From: Neobacillus endophyticus
GTDB lineage: Bacteria; Bacillota; Bacilli; Bacillales; Cytobacillaceae
Reading direction: 5' to 3'
Assembly: GCF_013248975.1 (NCBI RefSeq)
Contig: NZ_JABRWH010000001.1
Location: 992,001 to 1,056,000 of the forward strand
Length of the DNA: 64,000 nt
Part shown: piece by piece, positions 53,950 to 63,316 of the stretch
Layout of the letters: each line of letters opens with the position of its first letter
Numbering within the stretch: the stretch's first letter is position 1
Position numbers and translations under genes: made by a program
The notes under the pieces: generated by a model
What the model saw: only the letters and a program-made list of their open reading frames with translations
What the model was told of the DNA's origin: nothing
The model's database searches: none

Positions 53950-54768
53950 ATGAATCTGAATGATCTGTCTTTCTGTCAAAAACTCGTCCGTCAAGCCGGC
54001 ACCAGCCTTCATTCCCAATGCCATAGCAATCCAAGTGTCCAGCCTCCTTCCACAAGAGAAGCAGCTTTTCAGACTTTTGAGAAAGCCAATAAGCACGTAG
54101 AGTCTTTTTTGAAAGAGTCATTGGCTGGGCGATTCCCCTCTATTCACTGGTCAGCTTCCGAGTTCCGGCCTGAACAGCAGCAACAGCCAGAATTCAGGGG
54201 AGAGTACTGGATCTGTGATGCCATCGATGGGGCTCTTCATTTCATACAGGGCTTCGGTTTTTATTCACTATCGTTATGTCTCATTCGAAATGGCACCCCT
54301 GTTTTGGCCATTGTCTACGATCCAGAGCGTGAAGAATTGTTTCATGCTGTTACGGGGCAAGGCGCCTTTTTAAATGATAAACGGATTCAGGTTGCCTCCA
54401 AAACCAAATTGGGCGACACTTACGTCACAACCTCCCTGCCATCCTTTCCGGCAAAGGAACCGGAGTGTGCTGATATCGCTATAAGGTCTGCTGCTAGGTT
54501 GACGATGAAAACTTTTGCTGTAAAAATGCTGGGCTCAGTTAAACTGCAGCTAGCATACGTAGCTTGCGGCAGACTTGACGGCTATTGGGAATTCGGGAGT
54601 GAGTATGGAGATTATTACGACTGGCTGCCTGGAACGTTTATCGTCCAAGAGGCCGGGGGTACGGTAACCGATTCAGCAGGCAGTCCGTTTACTTGGGGAT
54701 CAAGGGGCGTCATTGCATCGAATCAAACACTATCAGCGGAGTTGATTCGAGAGTTAGCATCAGTTTAA
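53950..54768 (+). CDS. Inositol monophosphatase-family protein
   Basis: A 272-residue IMPase-fold protein. The central motif reads D90-A-I-D93-G-A where typical IMPases have DPIDGT, the usual GEE is replaced by SASEF (E71), and the last motif reads YYDWLPG in place of WDxAAG. Metal-binding acids D90, D93 and the late Asp are kept, so phosphatase activity is possible but substrate choice may differ. ATG 53950 follows AAAAGGGGTG. It is paired with the TrmB gene through the shared operator, hinting at a sugar-phosphate or inositol-phosphate substrate. Confidence 0.85.
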   Translation: MNLNDLSFCQKLVRQAGTSLHSQCHSNPSVQPPSTREAAFQTFEKANKHVESFLKESLAGRFPSIHWSASEFRPEQQQQPEFRGEYWICDAIDGALHFIQGFGFYSLSLCLIRNGTPVLAIVYDPEREELFHAVTGQGAFLNDKRIQVASKTKLGDTYVTTSLPSFPAKEPECADIAIRSAARLTMKTFAVKMLGSVKLQLAYVACGRLDGYWEFGSEYGDYYDWLPGTFIVQEAGGTVTDSAGSPFTWGSRGVIASNQTLSAELIRELASV

Positions 54769-54911
54769 GGTTTACTTTCTGATCGGTTTAGGCGGGGCGG
54801 GTGACTTCGATTGTCTAATTGGAGCTGCGAAGTTTTGACTTCGGCCTGTCCCAATCTAGGCTCCCACTTTAATAGTTTCTAACTTTCCCCGCAGTCACTT
54901 ATCCAAACCCC

Positions 54912-55964
54912 TTAACGATTCCCCCTTAGCCCGCTTTTTTCCCCCTTCCATTCACTGCACGAAGAACGTCTCATTAATTTATGCCCAACAATGATTCTTT
55001 TCACTGGTTCATGGCTATTTTCAATCATTTGAATTAAGCTTTTTACGGCTTGGCAACCGAGTTCAAAAATATTGATGTCAACTGATGTTAATGGCGGTTT
55101 AGCCATTTCTGCTAAAAGCACATTATTAAAACTGACAATGGAAAGATCATCTGGCACAAGGACACCTAGTTCATCGAGAGTATTTAAAACACCCAATGCC
55201 ATAAAATCATCCGCCACAACAAGAGCCGTTGGAGGATTTTCCAATGACATTAATTCGCGAACCGCTTCCTGACCTCCTTCTCTTAAAAATTCCTCGTGTA
55301 TGACGTATTCGCTTTTGAGTGCGATATTGGCATTTCTTAATGCCGTTTCATATCCCAACAGGCGTTCCACTGTAACCATAAGGTCCTTACTCCCGCCAAT
55401 AAAAGCAATTTTCTGATGTCCAAGCTGAAGTAAATATTCCGCAGCCTCCTTCATTGCCCGAAAATTGTCATTATCCACATGGGTAATTTGTTCAGCATTT
55501 TGGGAGGGCTTACCAATTACTACGAAGGGGAAATCCCTTCTCTTTAAATAATTGATCATTTTATCCTCTACCTTTGAATGAAGCAGAATCATTCCATCCA
55601 CCCTTTTTCCTTGCACCATGTTGACGACCCCTTCAAACGTCTCTTTTTCAGACTTACCAGTGGTCATTTGCAGGGAATAGTTCTCTTTACCGGCCCCTTC
55701 ACTGATCCCTTGTAATACGGTCGGAAAAAAGGGGTTCTGAAAGACAACATCACTTGCACTGGGCATGACTAGTCCAATCGTTTGGGTTGATTGACTGGAA
55801 AGGCTCCTGGCATTCAGATTTGGATGATATCCTAATTCTTCTATTGCTTTCCGTACTTTTCTTTTTGTGTCCTCGCTGATTCGAGAGCTATTAGCTATCA
55901 CCCTGGAAACCGTTGATGGAGCGACATTAGCATGTTTAGCCACATCCTTTATCGTAATCGCTAT
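54912..55964 (-). CDS. LacI-family regulator with probable ATA start
   Basis: A LacI/MalR-type repressor of about 350 residues. The recognition helices (ANVAPSTVSRVIANSSRIS) and periplasmic-binding-like domain are normal. The first standard start, GTG 55943, would cut off the first HTH residues. In frame upstream the sequence reads xAITIKDVAKHAN, the normal LacI N-terminus, beginning at ATA 55964, which lies 8 bases after GGGGAGG; no ATG, GTG or TTG precedes it before a stop. So translation either starts at ATA or the start codon has mutated. It is divergent from the amylopullulanase gene. Confidence 0.85.
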   Translation of the reverse strand: MAITIKDVAKHANVAPSTVSRVIANSSRISEDTKRKVRKAIEELGYHPNLNARSLSSQSTQTIGLVMPSASDVVFQNPFFPTVLQGISEGAGKENYSLQMTTGKSEKETFEGVVNMVQGKRVDGMILLHSKVEDKMINYLKRRDFPFVVIGKPSQNAEQITHVDNDNFRAMKEAAEYLLQLGHQKIAFIGGSKDLMVTVERLLGYETALRNANIALKSEYVIHEEFLREGGQEAVRELMSLENPPTALVVADDFMALGVLNTLDELGVLVPDDLSIVSFNNVLLAEMAKPPLTSVDINIFELGCQAVKSLIQMIENSHEPVKRIIVGHKLMRRSSCSEWKGEKSGLRGNR

Positions 55965-56147
55965 GGTCCTTCCCTCCCCTCTAAAAAAAAAATAGTAGTA
56001 GATATCTTTTATTTTAATGTAAAAGACATCGCTTTATATAAATTATTTGCTTGTCCCACGGACTATTTTCATAAAATTCAGATTCCTATCCATATTTTTA
56101 TTGATATCTATCAAGAAAGGAATATAATTAAAAATGAAATTATTTCG

Positions 56148-56161
56148 TGAAATCGTTTGCA
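56148..56161. promoter_or_regulatory. LacI/CcpA-type operator 1
   Basis: TGAAATCGTTTGCA fits the cre consensus at 13 of 14 positions and also resembles MalR-type operators. It lies between the LacI gene and the amylopullulanase gene. Confidence 0.55.
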
Positions 56162-56212
56162 CAAATATACTCCCGCTACCAAAGAAAAACCACTAACTTT
56201 TGTCCTATTTTA

Positions 56213-56226
56213 TGCAAACGTTTTCC
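56213..56226. promoter_or_regulatory. LacI/CcpA-type operator 2
   Basis: TGCAAACGTTTTCC, centred on AACGTT, about 90 bases before the amylopullulanase start and near its expected promoter. Fits LacI/MalR-type half-sites GCAAACG. Confidence 0.55.
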
Positions 56227-56314
56227 TAAAATAGAAGCAGATGAAAGGAGGGTTCATAGAGATAAGGTCTGATAGGCAAGGATCTACTAATAATTAAGTA
56301 AAGGGGAAATAAAG

Positions 56315-59300
56315 TTGCGAAAAAACGGAAGAACAATCAGTTGGTTTTCCATTTTGCTGCTTTTACTAAGCTTAGTCTCACCTTTTGGAATGACCTCAAA
56401 AGCAGATACACTAGTAAATACTGGTCCTGTAGTAAATGCTGACAGAACCGTTACGTTTCAATATCAAGGTGACACCTCGACAACATCGGTTCATTTAGCC
56501 GGTGATATGAATGGCTGGAGTTTAACGGCCAATCCAATGATCAAAGATGCCACTAATCTTTGGAGCTTCACGACCCCCGCCTTATCACCAGGGAAGCACC
56601 AATATAAATTTGTTCTAAACGGAAGCAATTGGATTACAGACCCTCAGAATCCAAATCAAATGAGCGGCAATTCTATTGTGTATGTTCCTGGATTCTACGC
56701 CATTACAGCCGACAGCCAGATCCAGCAAGGCGCAACCACTAATGTAACAGCTTTAGGGCTAAAGGCTGATGGAACAGATGAAACATTGACCGGCGTTACA
56801 TGGGGCGTTTCCCCAAGCAATGCCGCAACCATTGATGCCAACGGAGTCTTGACAGCCAATAAGCTTCAGGATGGAGTCAGCAGTCTCCCCATTACCATCA
56901 CAGGTGAAAAAGACGGGGTTAAAGTAACAAAAGGCGCAACCATCGTTCAGACTCTGACAGAGCAGCCTGGCGGAAAACAAGTCGTTCTGGTTGGCGACAT
57001 CCAATCAATCGTGCAAAAAGCAGCCTGGGACCCTGCTTCTTCGGTAACAAGAATGCTATATCAAGGAAACGGGTTATATAAAATCACCTTAAAAAATATC
57101 CCGTCAGGAAACTATCAATACAAAGTAGCTTTGGGCGGCTCATGGGCTGAGAACTATGGTGCCAATGGTGCCAGCAATGGCGGGAATATCCCATTAACTG
57201 TTCCACAGACAGAAGATGTCACTTTCTACTACTCAGATACCACACATTTAATCGTTGACTCCACCACGTACACTGCAGCAGCCCCTGTGTTATCCGGAAC
57301 TGGCCTTACAACAAATCCGACTCTTATGGACTATAACTTAACAGGTGTTTACAGCACAGTGATCCATCTTCCAGCAGGAAATTATAATGACCTAGTGATC
57401 AAGGACGGAAATAAGACGGTAAAAATGGATCCATTTACTGTGGATACGGCCAAAAATGTAACGATCAGCTATGATATTGCGACCGGCATTGTTTTTAACG
57501 ACCTTTCAAACATCAAAGTCAGTACGGCCGATCTTTATTTTAATTCCAAGGATTCAGTATTTAAGAGCATCTACGGCGCCGTTCCGACTGGCAACACGGT
57601 TACCTTTAACCTCCGCGCTAAAAAGGATGATTTAACAAAGGCATTTTTAGTCTTAACAACACCATCCGGTACGCAAGTGATCGATATGCATAAGAACGGA
57701 ACGTTTAATAAGGATACGAACCATCAGTATGACAGATGGACCGCAGACTATTCCTGCGACACGTTAGGCTTGTACCAATATTATTTTGCTGTGACAAACG
57801 GTTCTGATGTGAAAGCCTATGGGGATGATGACGGTTATTATGGCCCAGGTATGGCTGGAGATCTTGGGAAAGTCGGCAAGTACGACATGAATGTCTATGA
57901 TCAAAACTTTAAAACACCTGATTGGCTGAAGAACGCTGTGATTTATCAAATTTTCCCTGACAGATTTTTCAACGGGGATACAAGCAATGATTTTGCCCAA
58001 AAGATTGCCAGAGGAAGCACCCCTTACGAATTCGAGAAGAATTGGTATTCCATCCCTGAAGATCCTGCCATAGAATTCACAAAGGACGCGAACGGAAAAA
58101 CAGTCGTGGATCCAAACTATAAAGCGAATATTGGAGACGGCATTTTCAATAATGATGTGTTTGGCGGGGACCTGAAGGGAATCCAGGACAAGCTGAACTA
58201 TTTAAAGGCATTAGGGGTTAATACCCTGTATCTAAACCCTATTTTCGCATCCAGCTCCAACCACAAATACGATACAAGAAATTATACAGAAATAGATCCA
58301 ATGCTCGGCCATATGGATGATTATGTAAACCTTGTCACTGCCGCCCACAAAATGGGGATGCACCTCATTCTTGATGGCGTCTTTAACCATGTCTCTGATG
58401 ATTCCATTTATTTTGACCGTTATGGAAAATATGTACAGGCAGACAAACCGATCGGCGCCTACCAATATTGGTCACGGGTATATGACCTATTGAATACAAA
58501 CGGCGGCATGACCCAAGCCCATGCAGAACAGAAAGTTCAGCAAACCTTAAAGGCGCAAGGCATCACAGATTTCCACTATAAAGACTGGTTCCTGATTCAA
58601 AATAAAAAAGTTCCTTCCATAGATGTCCCAAATACAGAAGTGTATTATTACGGGGGCTGGAACGGAAATGAAAGTTTACCAGAAATTCAAGCTTTAAATA
58701 ACTCAGAATACACTGTTACCTCATGGGCAAATGAAGTATTGGACGGACCAAATGCGGATTCGAAGTATTGGCTGCAAAAAGGAGCAAACGGCTGGAGATT
58801 GGATGCGGCTGACAGCGTCTCCGACGATACGTGGAAGCACTTTAGACCTGCTGTGAAGGCTATCAATTCTGATGATGTCATCATCGGTGAAATTTGGGGA
58901 GATTCCTCTAAATATCTTCTTGGGAACATGTTCGATTCCGTCATGAACTACCGCTTCCGAGGTGCAGTTCAGGAATTCGTTACAGGCTCTGCAGATGCTT
59001 TGACAGCTATGAACGATTTAGAAAAAATGCGAGAACAATATCCAAAAGAAGCCTTTCTTTCCCTTATGAATCTAGTAGACTCTCATGATACGGAAAGAAT
59101 CATTTCCGATTTGGACGGCATTGGCAGTAATCATGCTGTTGCTTCCGCTCCATCATCAGCTGCACTTGCCAAAATGAAGCTGGTTCCTTTCATCCAAATG
59201 ACCTATCCAGGAGCCCCTACGATTTATTACGGGGATGAAATCGGCATGCCGGGCGCAACCGACCCAGATTGCCGAAGACCTATGACATGGGGGAAAGGAA

Positions 59301-59971
59301 ATAAAGATTTAGTTATGTGGTATGCAAAGCTAGCAAACATCCGAAATGCCTATCCAGTCCTAAGAACTGGCGACATCGTGCCGCTTCAAGTAGACAGCAG
59401 CTATACCAAGGATGTTCTTGCCTATACGAGAAATGATGATAAGAATCATGCTGTAGTAGTGGCCAACAGAGCAGCAACCACTATTAGCAGCCTCAAGCTT
59501 CAGGTTTCTTCTATTCCAGATGGAACCACCTTGGTCAACGCTTTAAATAAAAGTGAAAAATATACAGTTCAACGGGGGACCGTAACAGTGGATGTTCCAG
59601 CGCAATCCGGTATCATTCTAATGGCGAAATATTCCTCTGTACATGTAAATACAGAGAGTTTAAAGGATGCCTTTGATGCTAAATTCATCGTTCCCGATCG
59701 TATTGAGCCAACAGGTGTGACTATCAATCCTGCAGTAACATTAGGTGTCGGCCACCAGATCACCCTGATTGCAAATGTGACACCAATCCATGCAACCGTA
59801 AAAGCAGTCACTTGGTCCTCTAATAACGAAAAAGCAGCAAAAGTGGATGCGAACGGAATCGTAACAGGTGTTGGGGAAGGCAAGGCGGTCATCACTGTCA
59901 CAACAGTGGACGGCGGCATTACCGCAACATGTACCGTCACTGTTAAAGGGGATTCGGTAAAAAAAGAGTAG
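56315..59971 (+). CDS. Secreted multidomain amylopullulanase/neopullulanase-type GH13 enzyme
   Basis: A 1,218-residue exoenzyme: signal peptide (1-31), CBM48-like domain (about 35-128), Ig/Big2-like domain (130-216), pullulanase X25-type domain (220-315), a further N-domain (to about 530), the GH13 barrel (about 545-1060), a C-terminal beta domain and a Big2 domain (about 1140-1212). Catalytic residues: nucleophile D830 (GWRLDAAD), acid/base E859 (IIGEIWG), transition-state D925 (DSHDTERI). It should cut starch, pullulan or related glucans. TTG 56315 follows AAAGGGG. Controlled by the divergent LacI gene and probably CcpA. Confidence 0.94.
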   Translation: MRKNGRTISWFSILLLLLSLVSPFGMTSKADTLVNTGPVVNADRTVTFQYQGDTSTTSVHLAGDMNGWSLTANPMIKDATNLWSFTTPALSPGKHQYKFVLNGSNWITDPQNPNQMSGNSIVYVPGFYAITADSQIQQGATTNVTALGLKADGTDETLTGVTWGVSPSNAATIDANGVLTANKLQDGVSSLPITITGEKDGVKVTKGATIVQTLTEQPGGKQVVLVGDIQSIVQKAAWDPASSVTRMLYQGNGLYKITLKNIPSGNYQYKVALGGSWAENYGANGASNGGNIPLTVPQTEDVTFYYSDTTHLIVDSTTYTAAAPVLSGTGLTTNPTLMDYNLTGVYSTVIHLPAGNYNDLVIKDGNKTVKMDPFTVDTAKNVTISYDIATGIVFNDLSNIKVSTADLYFNSKDSVFKSIYGAVPTGNTVTFNLRAKKDDLTKAFLVLTTPSGTQVIDMHKNGTFNKDTNHQYDRWTADYSCDTLGLYQYYFAVTNGSDVKAYGDDDGYYGPGMAGDLGKVGKYDMNVYDQNFKTPDWLKNAVIYQIFPDRFFNGDTSNDFAQKIARGSTPYEFEKNWYSIPEDPAIEFTKDANGKTVVDPNYKANIGDGIFNNDVFGGDLKGIQDKLNYLKALGVNTLYLNPIFASSSNHKYDTRNYTEIDPMLGHMDDYVNLVTAAHKMGMHLILDGVFNHVSDDSIYFDRYGKYVQADKPIGAYQYWSRVYDLLNTNGGMTQAHAEQKVQQTLKAQGITDFHYKDWFLIQNKKVPSIDVPNTEVYYYGGWNGNESLPEIQALNNSEYTVTSWANEVLDGPNADSKYWLQKGANGWRLDAADSVSDDTWKHFRPAVKAINSDDVIIGEIWGDSSKYLLGNMFDSVMNYRFRGAVQEFVTGSADALTAMNDLEKMREQYPKEAFLSLMNLVDSHDTERIISDLDGIGSNHAVASAPSSAALAKMKLVPFIQMTYPGAPTIYYGDEIGMPGATDPDCRRPMTWGKGNKDLVMWYAKLANIRNAYPVLRTGDIVPLQVDSSYTKDVLAYTRNDDKNHAVVVANRAATTISSLKLQVSSIPDGTTLVNALNKSEKYTVQRGTVTVDVPAQSGIILMAKYSSVHVNTESLKDAFDAKFIVPDRIEPTGVTINPAVTLGVGHQITLIANVTPIHATVKAVTWSSNNEKAAKVDANGIVTGVGEGKAVITVTTVDGGITATCTVTVKGDSVKKE

Positions 59972-60098
59972 CAGGGTAACGAAAATGAAATTTCTATAAC
60001 GAAAAAAGCACCTTGGCTACAATAAAGAGACAAATGGTATTTCTAGACAGGGACAGTTGAAGCCAGAGTTAAGTAACTTGGAATGGCAATTTTCTTAT

Positions 60099-60132
60099 AA
60101 AGGAGATTGGGCGTGATCCTAATCTCCTTTTG
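60099..60132 (+). terminator. Terminator after the amylopullulanase gene
   Basis: Stem AAAGGAGATT / AATCTCCTTT followed by TGTT; moderate. Confidence 0.65.
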
Positions 60133-60233
60133 TTATCCGTTCCTAAATTGTTAACAAAATATTCATATTTTTTCACTGGATTCTTGATGATTTGCTATAA
60201 AATGAGCTTATTAATCGTGAAAGGAAGTGACTT

Positions 60234-61142
60234 ATGTTTCTTAAGTGCAGAACTGAATCAGTGGAATTAGTAAAGATGCGCTATTTAAACACCCGAATGG
60301 CGTTAACTCCAAAAGAAAGGTTTAACTACCAAAACCTTGAAAAAGGCTACGAGGGAGAAGTGAAATTTGATAATCTGGCTGAAAATATTCAGGAAGAAAG
60401 GTATATCTTAAATGATTTACTTCTTGAAGTAAACAACTCCTTTTTCCAAATTGATACGGTTATGATTTCACAGGCAGTCATTCATCTCTTGGATATAAAA
60501 AATTATGAAGATGATTGTTACATAGAAGGCGATGAGCTGCGTTCCGTAAAAACCGGACGGGAATATAAAAATCCTGTTATTTCATTAAATAGAAGTGCTA
60601 ATCTATTTCGACAATTTCTCCAAAACCTCAAACTTAATTACCTAGTCGAAGCCTCCGTTATCTTTATCAACTCTAATTTCACCTTATATCAAGCTCCAAT
60701 GAATATGCCTATAATTTTACCAAATCAGATCAATCGTTTTATAAATGATTTAAATAAAACTCCCTCTACATTGAATGAAGGGCATAGAAGACTAGCTCAA
60801 ACATTGATTTCAATTCATCATACTAAAAATCGATTTGCTGTAATCCCTGCATACCAATATGAACAGCTGCAAAAGGGCATTTATTGCAAAACGTGCAAAT
60901 CCTTTATGATGTCCGTAAAATATTATGACTTTGTATGCGGAAATTGCGGTGAGCTCGAAAGAATCGAGCATGCTATTTTGCGGAACGCAAAGGAATTTCA
61001 ATTGCTATTTCCTGAACGAAAACTAACTACCCAAAGTCTCTATGAGTGGTGCAATGTAGATTTAAGTAAGAAGACATTTCGCAGAGTTTTAAAGAAAAAC
61101 TATACCTCGGTTGGAAAAACATTGGATACTTATTATAAATAA
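60234..61142 (+). CDS. NERD-domain protein with C-terminal zinc ribbon
   Basis: A 302-residue protein with a NERD (nuclease-related) domain at about 36-150: E41 in GYEGE, D74 in FQIDTV, and D87-x-K89 in LLDIKNY mirror the restriction-endonuclease-like active site. A four-cysteine zinc ribbon follows (C218, C221, C235, C238: CKTC..CGNC), then a basic helical tail. NERD proteins are suspected DNA-processing enzymes of unknown role. ATG 60234 follows AAAGGAAGTG. It stands alone, directly before the large tandem array. Confidence 0.85.
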   Translation: MFLKCRTESVELVKMRYLNTRMALTPKERFNYQNLEKGYEGEVKFDNLAENIQEERYILNDLLLEVNNSFFQIDTVMISQAVIHLLDIKNYEDDCYIEGDELRSVKTGREYKNPVISLNRSANLFRQFLQNLKLNYLVEASVIFINSNFTLYQAPMNMPIILPNQINRFINDLNKTPSTLNEGHRRLAQTLISIHHTKNRFAVIPAYQYEQLQKGIYCKTCKSFMMSVKYYDFVCGNCGELERIEHAILRNAKEFQLLFPERKLTTQSLYEWCNVDLSKKTFRRVLKKNYTSVGKTLDTYYK

Positions 61143-61283
61143 TCTATATTAGTTTTAAAAGTTATCTAACTTCGATGCTCTTTGACTGCTTTAGTTAATT
61201 GGTTTTATCTTGTCTGAAGGTCATTTGTATTTAGCCAGGATACTGTTTTTATATGAATTGCCCCTGTTTGAAATTGGAAACAA

Positions 61284-63224
61284 TTCGGACTGGATTTCTC
61301 TGCTTCCCCTGTTAGCTTTCCGTATCTAGCATCTATTCGGACTGGGACACTCGGTTTCTCCTCTTAGCTGTCCTTATCCAGTATCTATTCGGACTGGAAC
61401 GCTCGATTTCTCCTCCTTGCTGTCCGTATCCACCTTCTATTCGAAAATGGCGACTTGGTTTCTCCTCCTCCTTGCTGTCCTTATTCAGCATCTATTCGGA
61501 CTGGTGCGCTCGGTTTCTCCTCCTTGCTGTCCGTATCCAGTATCTATTCGGACTGGAACGCTCGATTTCTCCTCCTTGCTGTCCGTATCCGCCTTCTATT
61601 CGGACTGGTGCGCTCGATTTTTCCTCCTTGTTGTCCTTATTCAGCATCTATTCGGACTGGTGCGCTCGATTTCTCCTCCTTGCTGTCCGTATCCGCCTTC
61701 TATTCGGACTGGGACGCTTGGTTTCTCCTCCTTGCTGTCCTTATTCAGCATCTATTCGGACTGGTGCGCTCGATTTCTCCTCCTTGCTGTCCGTATCCGC
61801 CTTTTATTCGGACTGGGACGCTTGGTTTCTCCTCCTTGCTGTCCTTATTCAGCATCTATTCGGACTGGTGCGCTCGGTTTCTCCTCCTTTCTGTCCGTAT
61901 CCGCCTTCTATTCGGACTGGGACGCTCGGTTTCTCCTCCTTGCTGTCCGTATCCGCCTTCTATTCGGACTGGGACGCTCGGTTTCTCCTCCTTGCTGTCC
62001 GTATCCGCCTTCTATTCGGACTGGGCAGCTCGATTTTTCCTCCTTGTTGTCCGTATCCAGCATCTATTCGGACTGGTGCGCTCGATTTCTCCTCCTTTCT
62101 GTCCGTATCCGCCTTCTATTCGGACTGGGCAGCTCGGTTTCTCCTCTTAGCTGTCCTTATCCAGCATCTATTCGGACTGGTGCGCTCGATTTCTCCTCCT
62201 TGCTGTCCGTATCCGCCTTCTATTCGGACTGGGCAGCTCGGTTTCTCCTCTTAGCTGTCCTTATCCATCATCTATTCGGACTGGTGCTCTCGATTTCTCC
62301 TCCCTGCTGTCCGTATCCGCCTTCTATTCGGACTGGGCGGCTCGGTTTCTCCTCCCTGCTGTCCGTATCCGCCTTCTATTCGGACTGGGCAACTAGGTTT
62401 CTCCTCTTAGCTGTCCTTATCCAGCATTTATTCGGACCGGGACACTCGATTTCTCCTCCTTTCTGTCCGTATCCGCCTTCTATTCGGACTGGTGCGCTCG
62501 ATTTCTCCTCCTTTCTGTCCGTATCCGCCTTCTATTCGGACTGGGCAGCTCGGTTTCTCCTCTTAGCTGTCCTTATCCAGCATCTATTCGGACTGGTGCG
62601 CTCGATTTCTCCTCCCTGCTGTCCGTATCCGCCTTCTATTCGGACTGGGCGGCTCGGTTTCTCCCCATAGCTGTCCTTATCCAGCATCTATTCGGACTGG
62701 GACACTCAGTTTCTCCTCCTTTCTGTCCGTATCCGCCTTCTATTCGGACTGGTGGGCTCGGTTTCTCCTCCTTTCTGTCCTTATTCAGCATCTATTCGGA
62801 CTGGAGCGCTCGATTTCTCCTCCTTTCTGTCCGTATCCGCCTTCTATTCGGACTGGGCAGCTCGGTTTCTCCTCTTAGCTGTCCTTATCCAGCATCTATT
62901 CGGACTGGAGCGCTCGATTTCTCCTCCCTGCTGTCCCTATCCGCCTTCTATTCGGACTGGGCGGCTCGGTTTCTCCCCATAGCTGTCCTTATCCAGCATC
63001 TATTCGGACTGGGACACTCAGTTTCTCCTCCTTGCTGTCCTTATCCGCCTTCTATTCGGAATGGGCAGCTCGGTTTCTCCTCTTAGCTGTCCTTATCCAG
63101 CATCTATTCGGACTGGGACTCTCGGTTTCTCCTCCTTGCTGTCCGTATCCGCCATCTATTCAGACATGGCAACTCGGTTTCCTCTGCTAGCTGTCCGTAC
63201 CCGACCTTGTTTAGGACATTGGTC
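61284..63224. repeat. Large 52-bp tandem repeat array, about 38 copies
   Basis: The core TTCGGACTGG (or a variant) recurs at 61284, 61336, 61388, 61440, 61495, 61547 ... 63055, 63107, 63159 and 63211; all spacings I checked are 52 except one of 55 (extra CTC at about 61467), and the total fits 52 throughout. Each unit has TGTCC-N17-GGAC (arms TGTCC and GGAC) followed by a pyrimidine-rich stretch such as TTTCTCCTCCTTGC. Two flavours, TGTCCGTATCCGCCTTC and TGTCCTTATCCAGCATC, interleave. Long forward frames (417, 260 and 231 codons, and shorter) are by-products of the repeat and are not called as genes. Confidence 0.95.
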
Positions 63225-63316
63225 CAATTCACCTAACCCGTAATAAACCATATTGTTTATGTTTAAACTAACAAGTAGCACATTATTTAATACATCTTCT
63301 TGAAGGGAATATTTTT

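Noticed and set aside
54912..55943. LacI gene starting at GTG 55943
   Set aside because: It would remove the beginning of the first DNA-binding helix, although the encoded residues and a ribosome binding site lie in frame upstream.
61417..62670. 417-codon forward frame and its overlapping companions in the 61-63 kb region
   Set aside because: They consist only of the 52-bp repeat read in rotating frames, overlap each other and lack ribosome binding sites.
61284..63224. Possible CRISPR array
   Set aside because: Conserved cores are joined by equally repeated sequence, not by unique spacers, and no cas genes are nearby.
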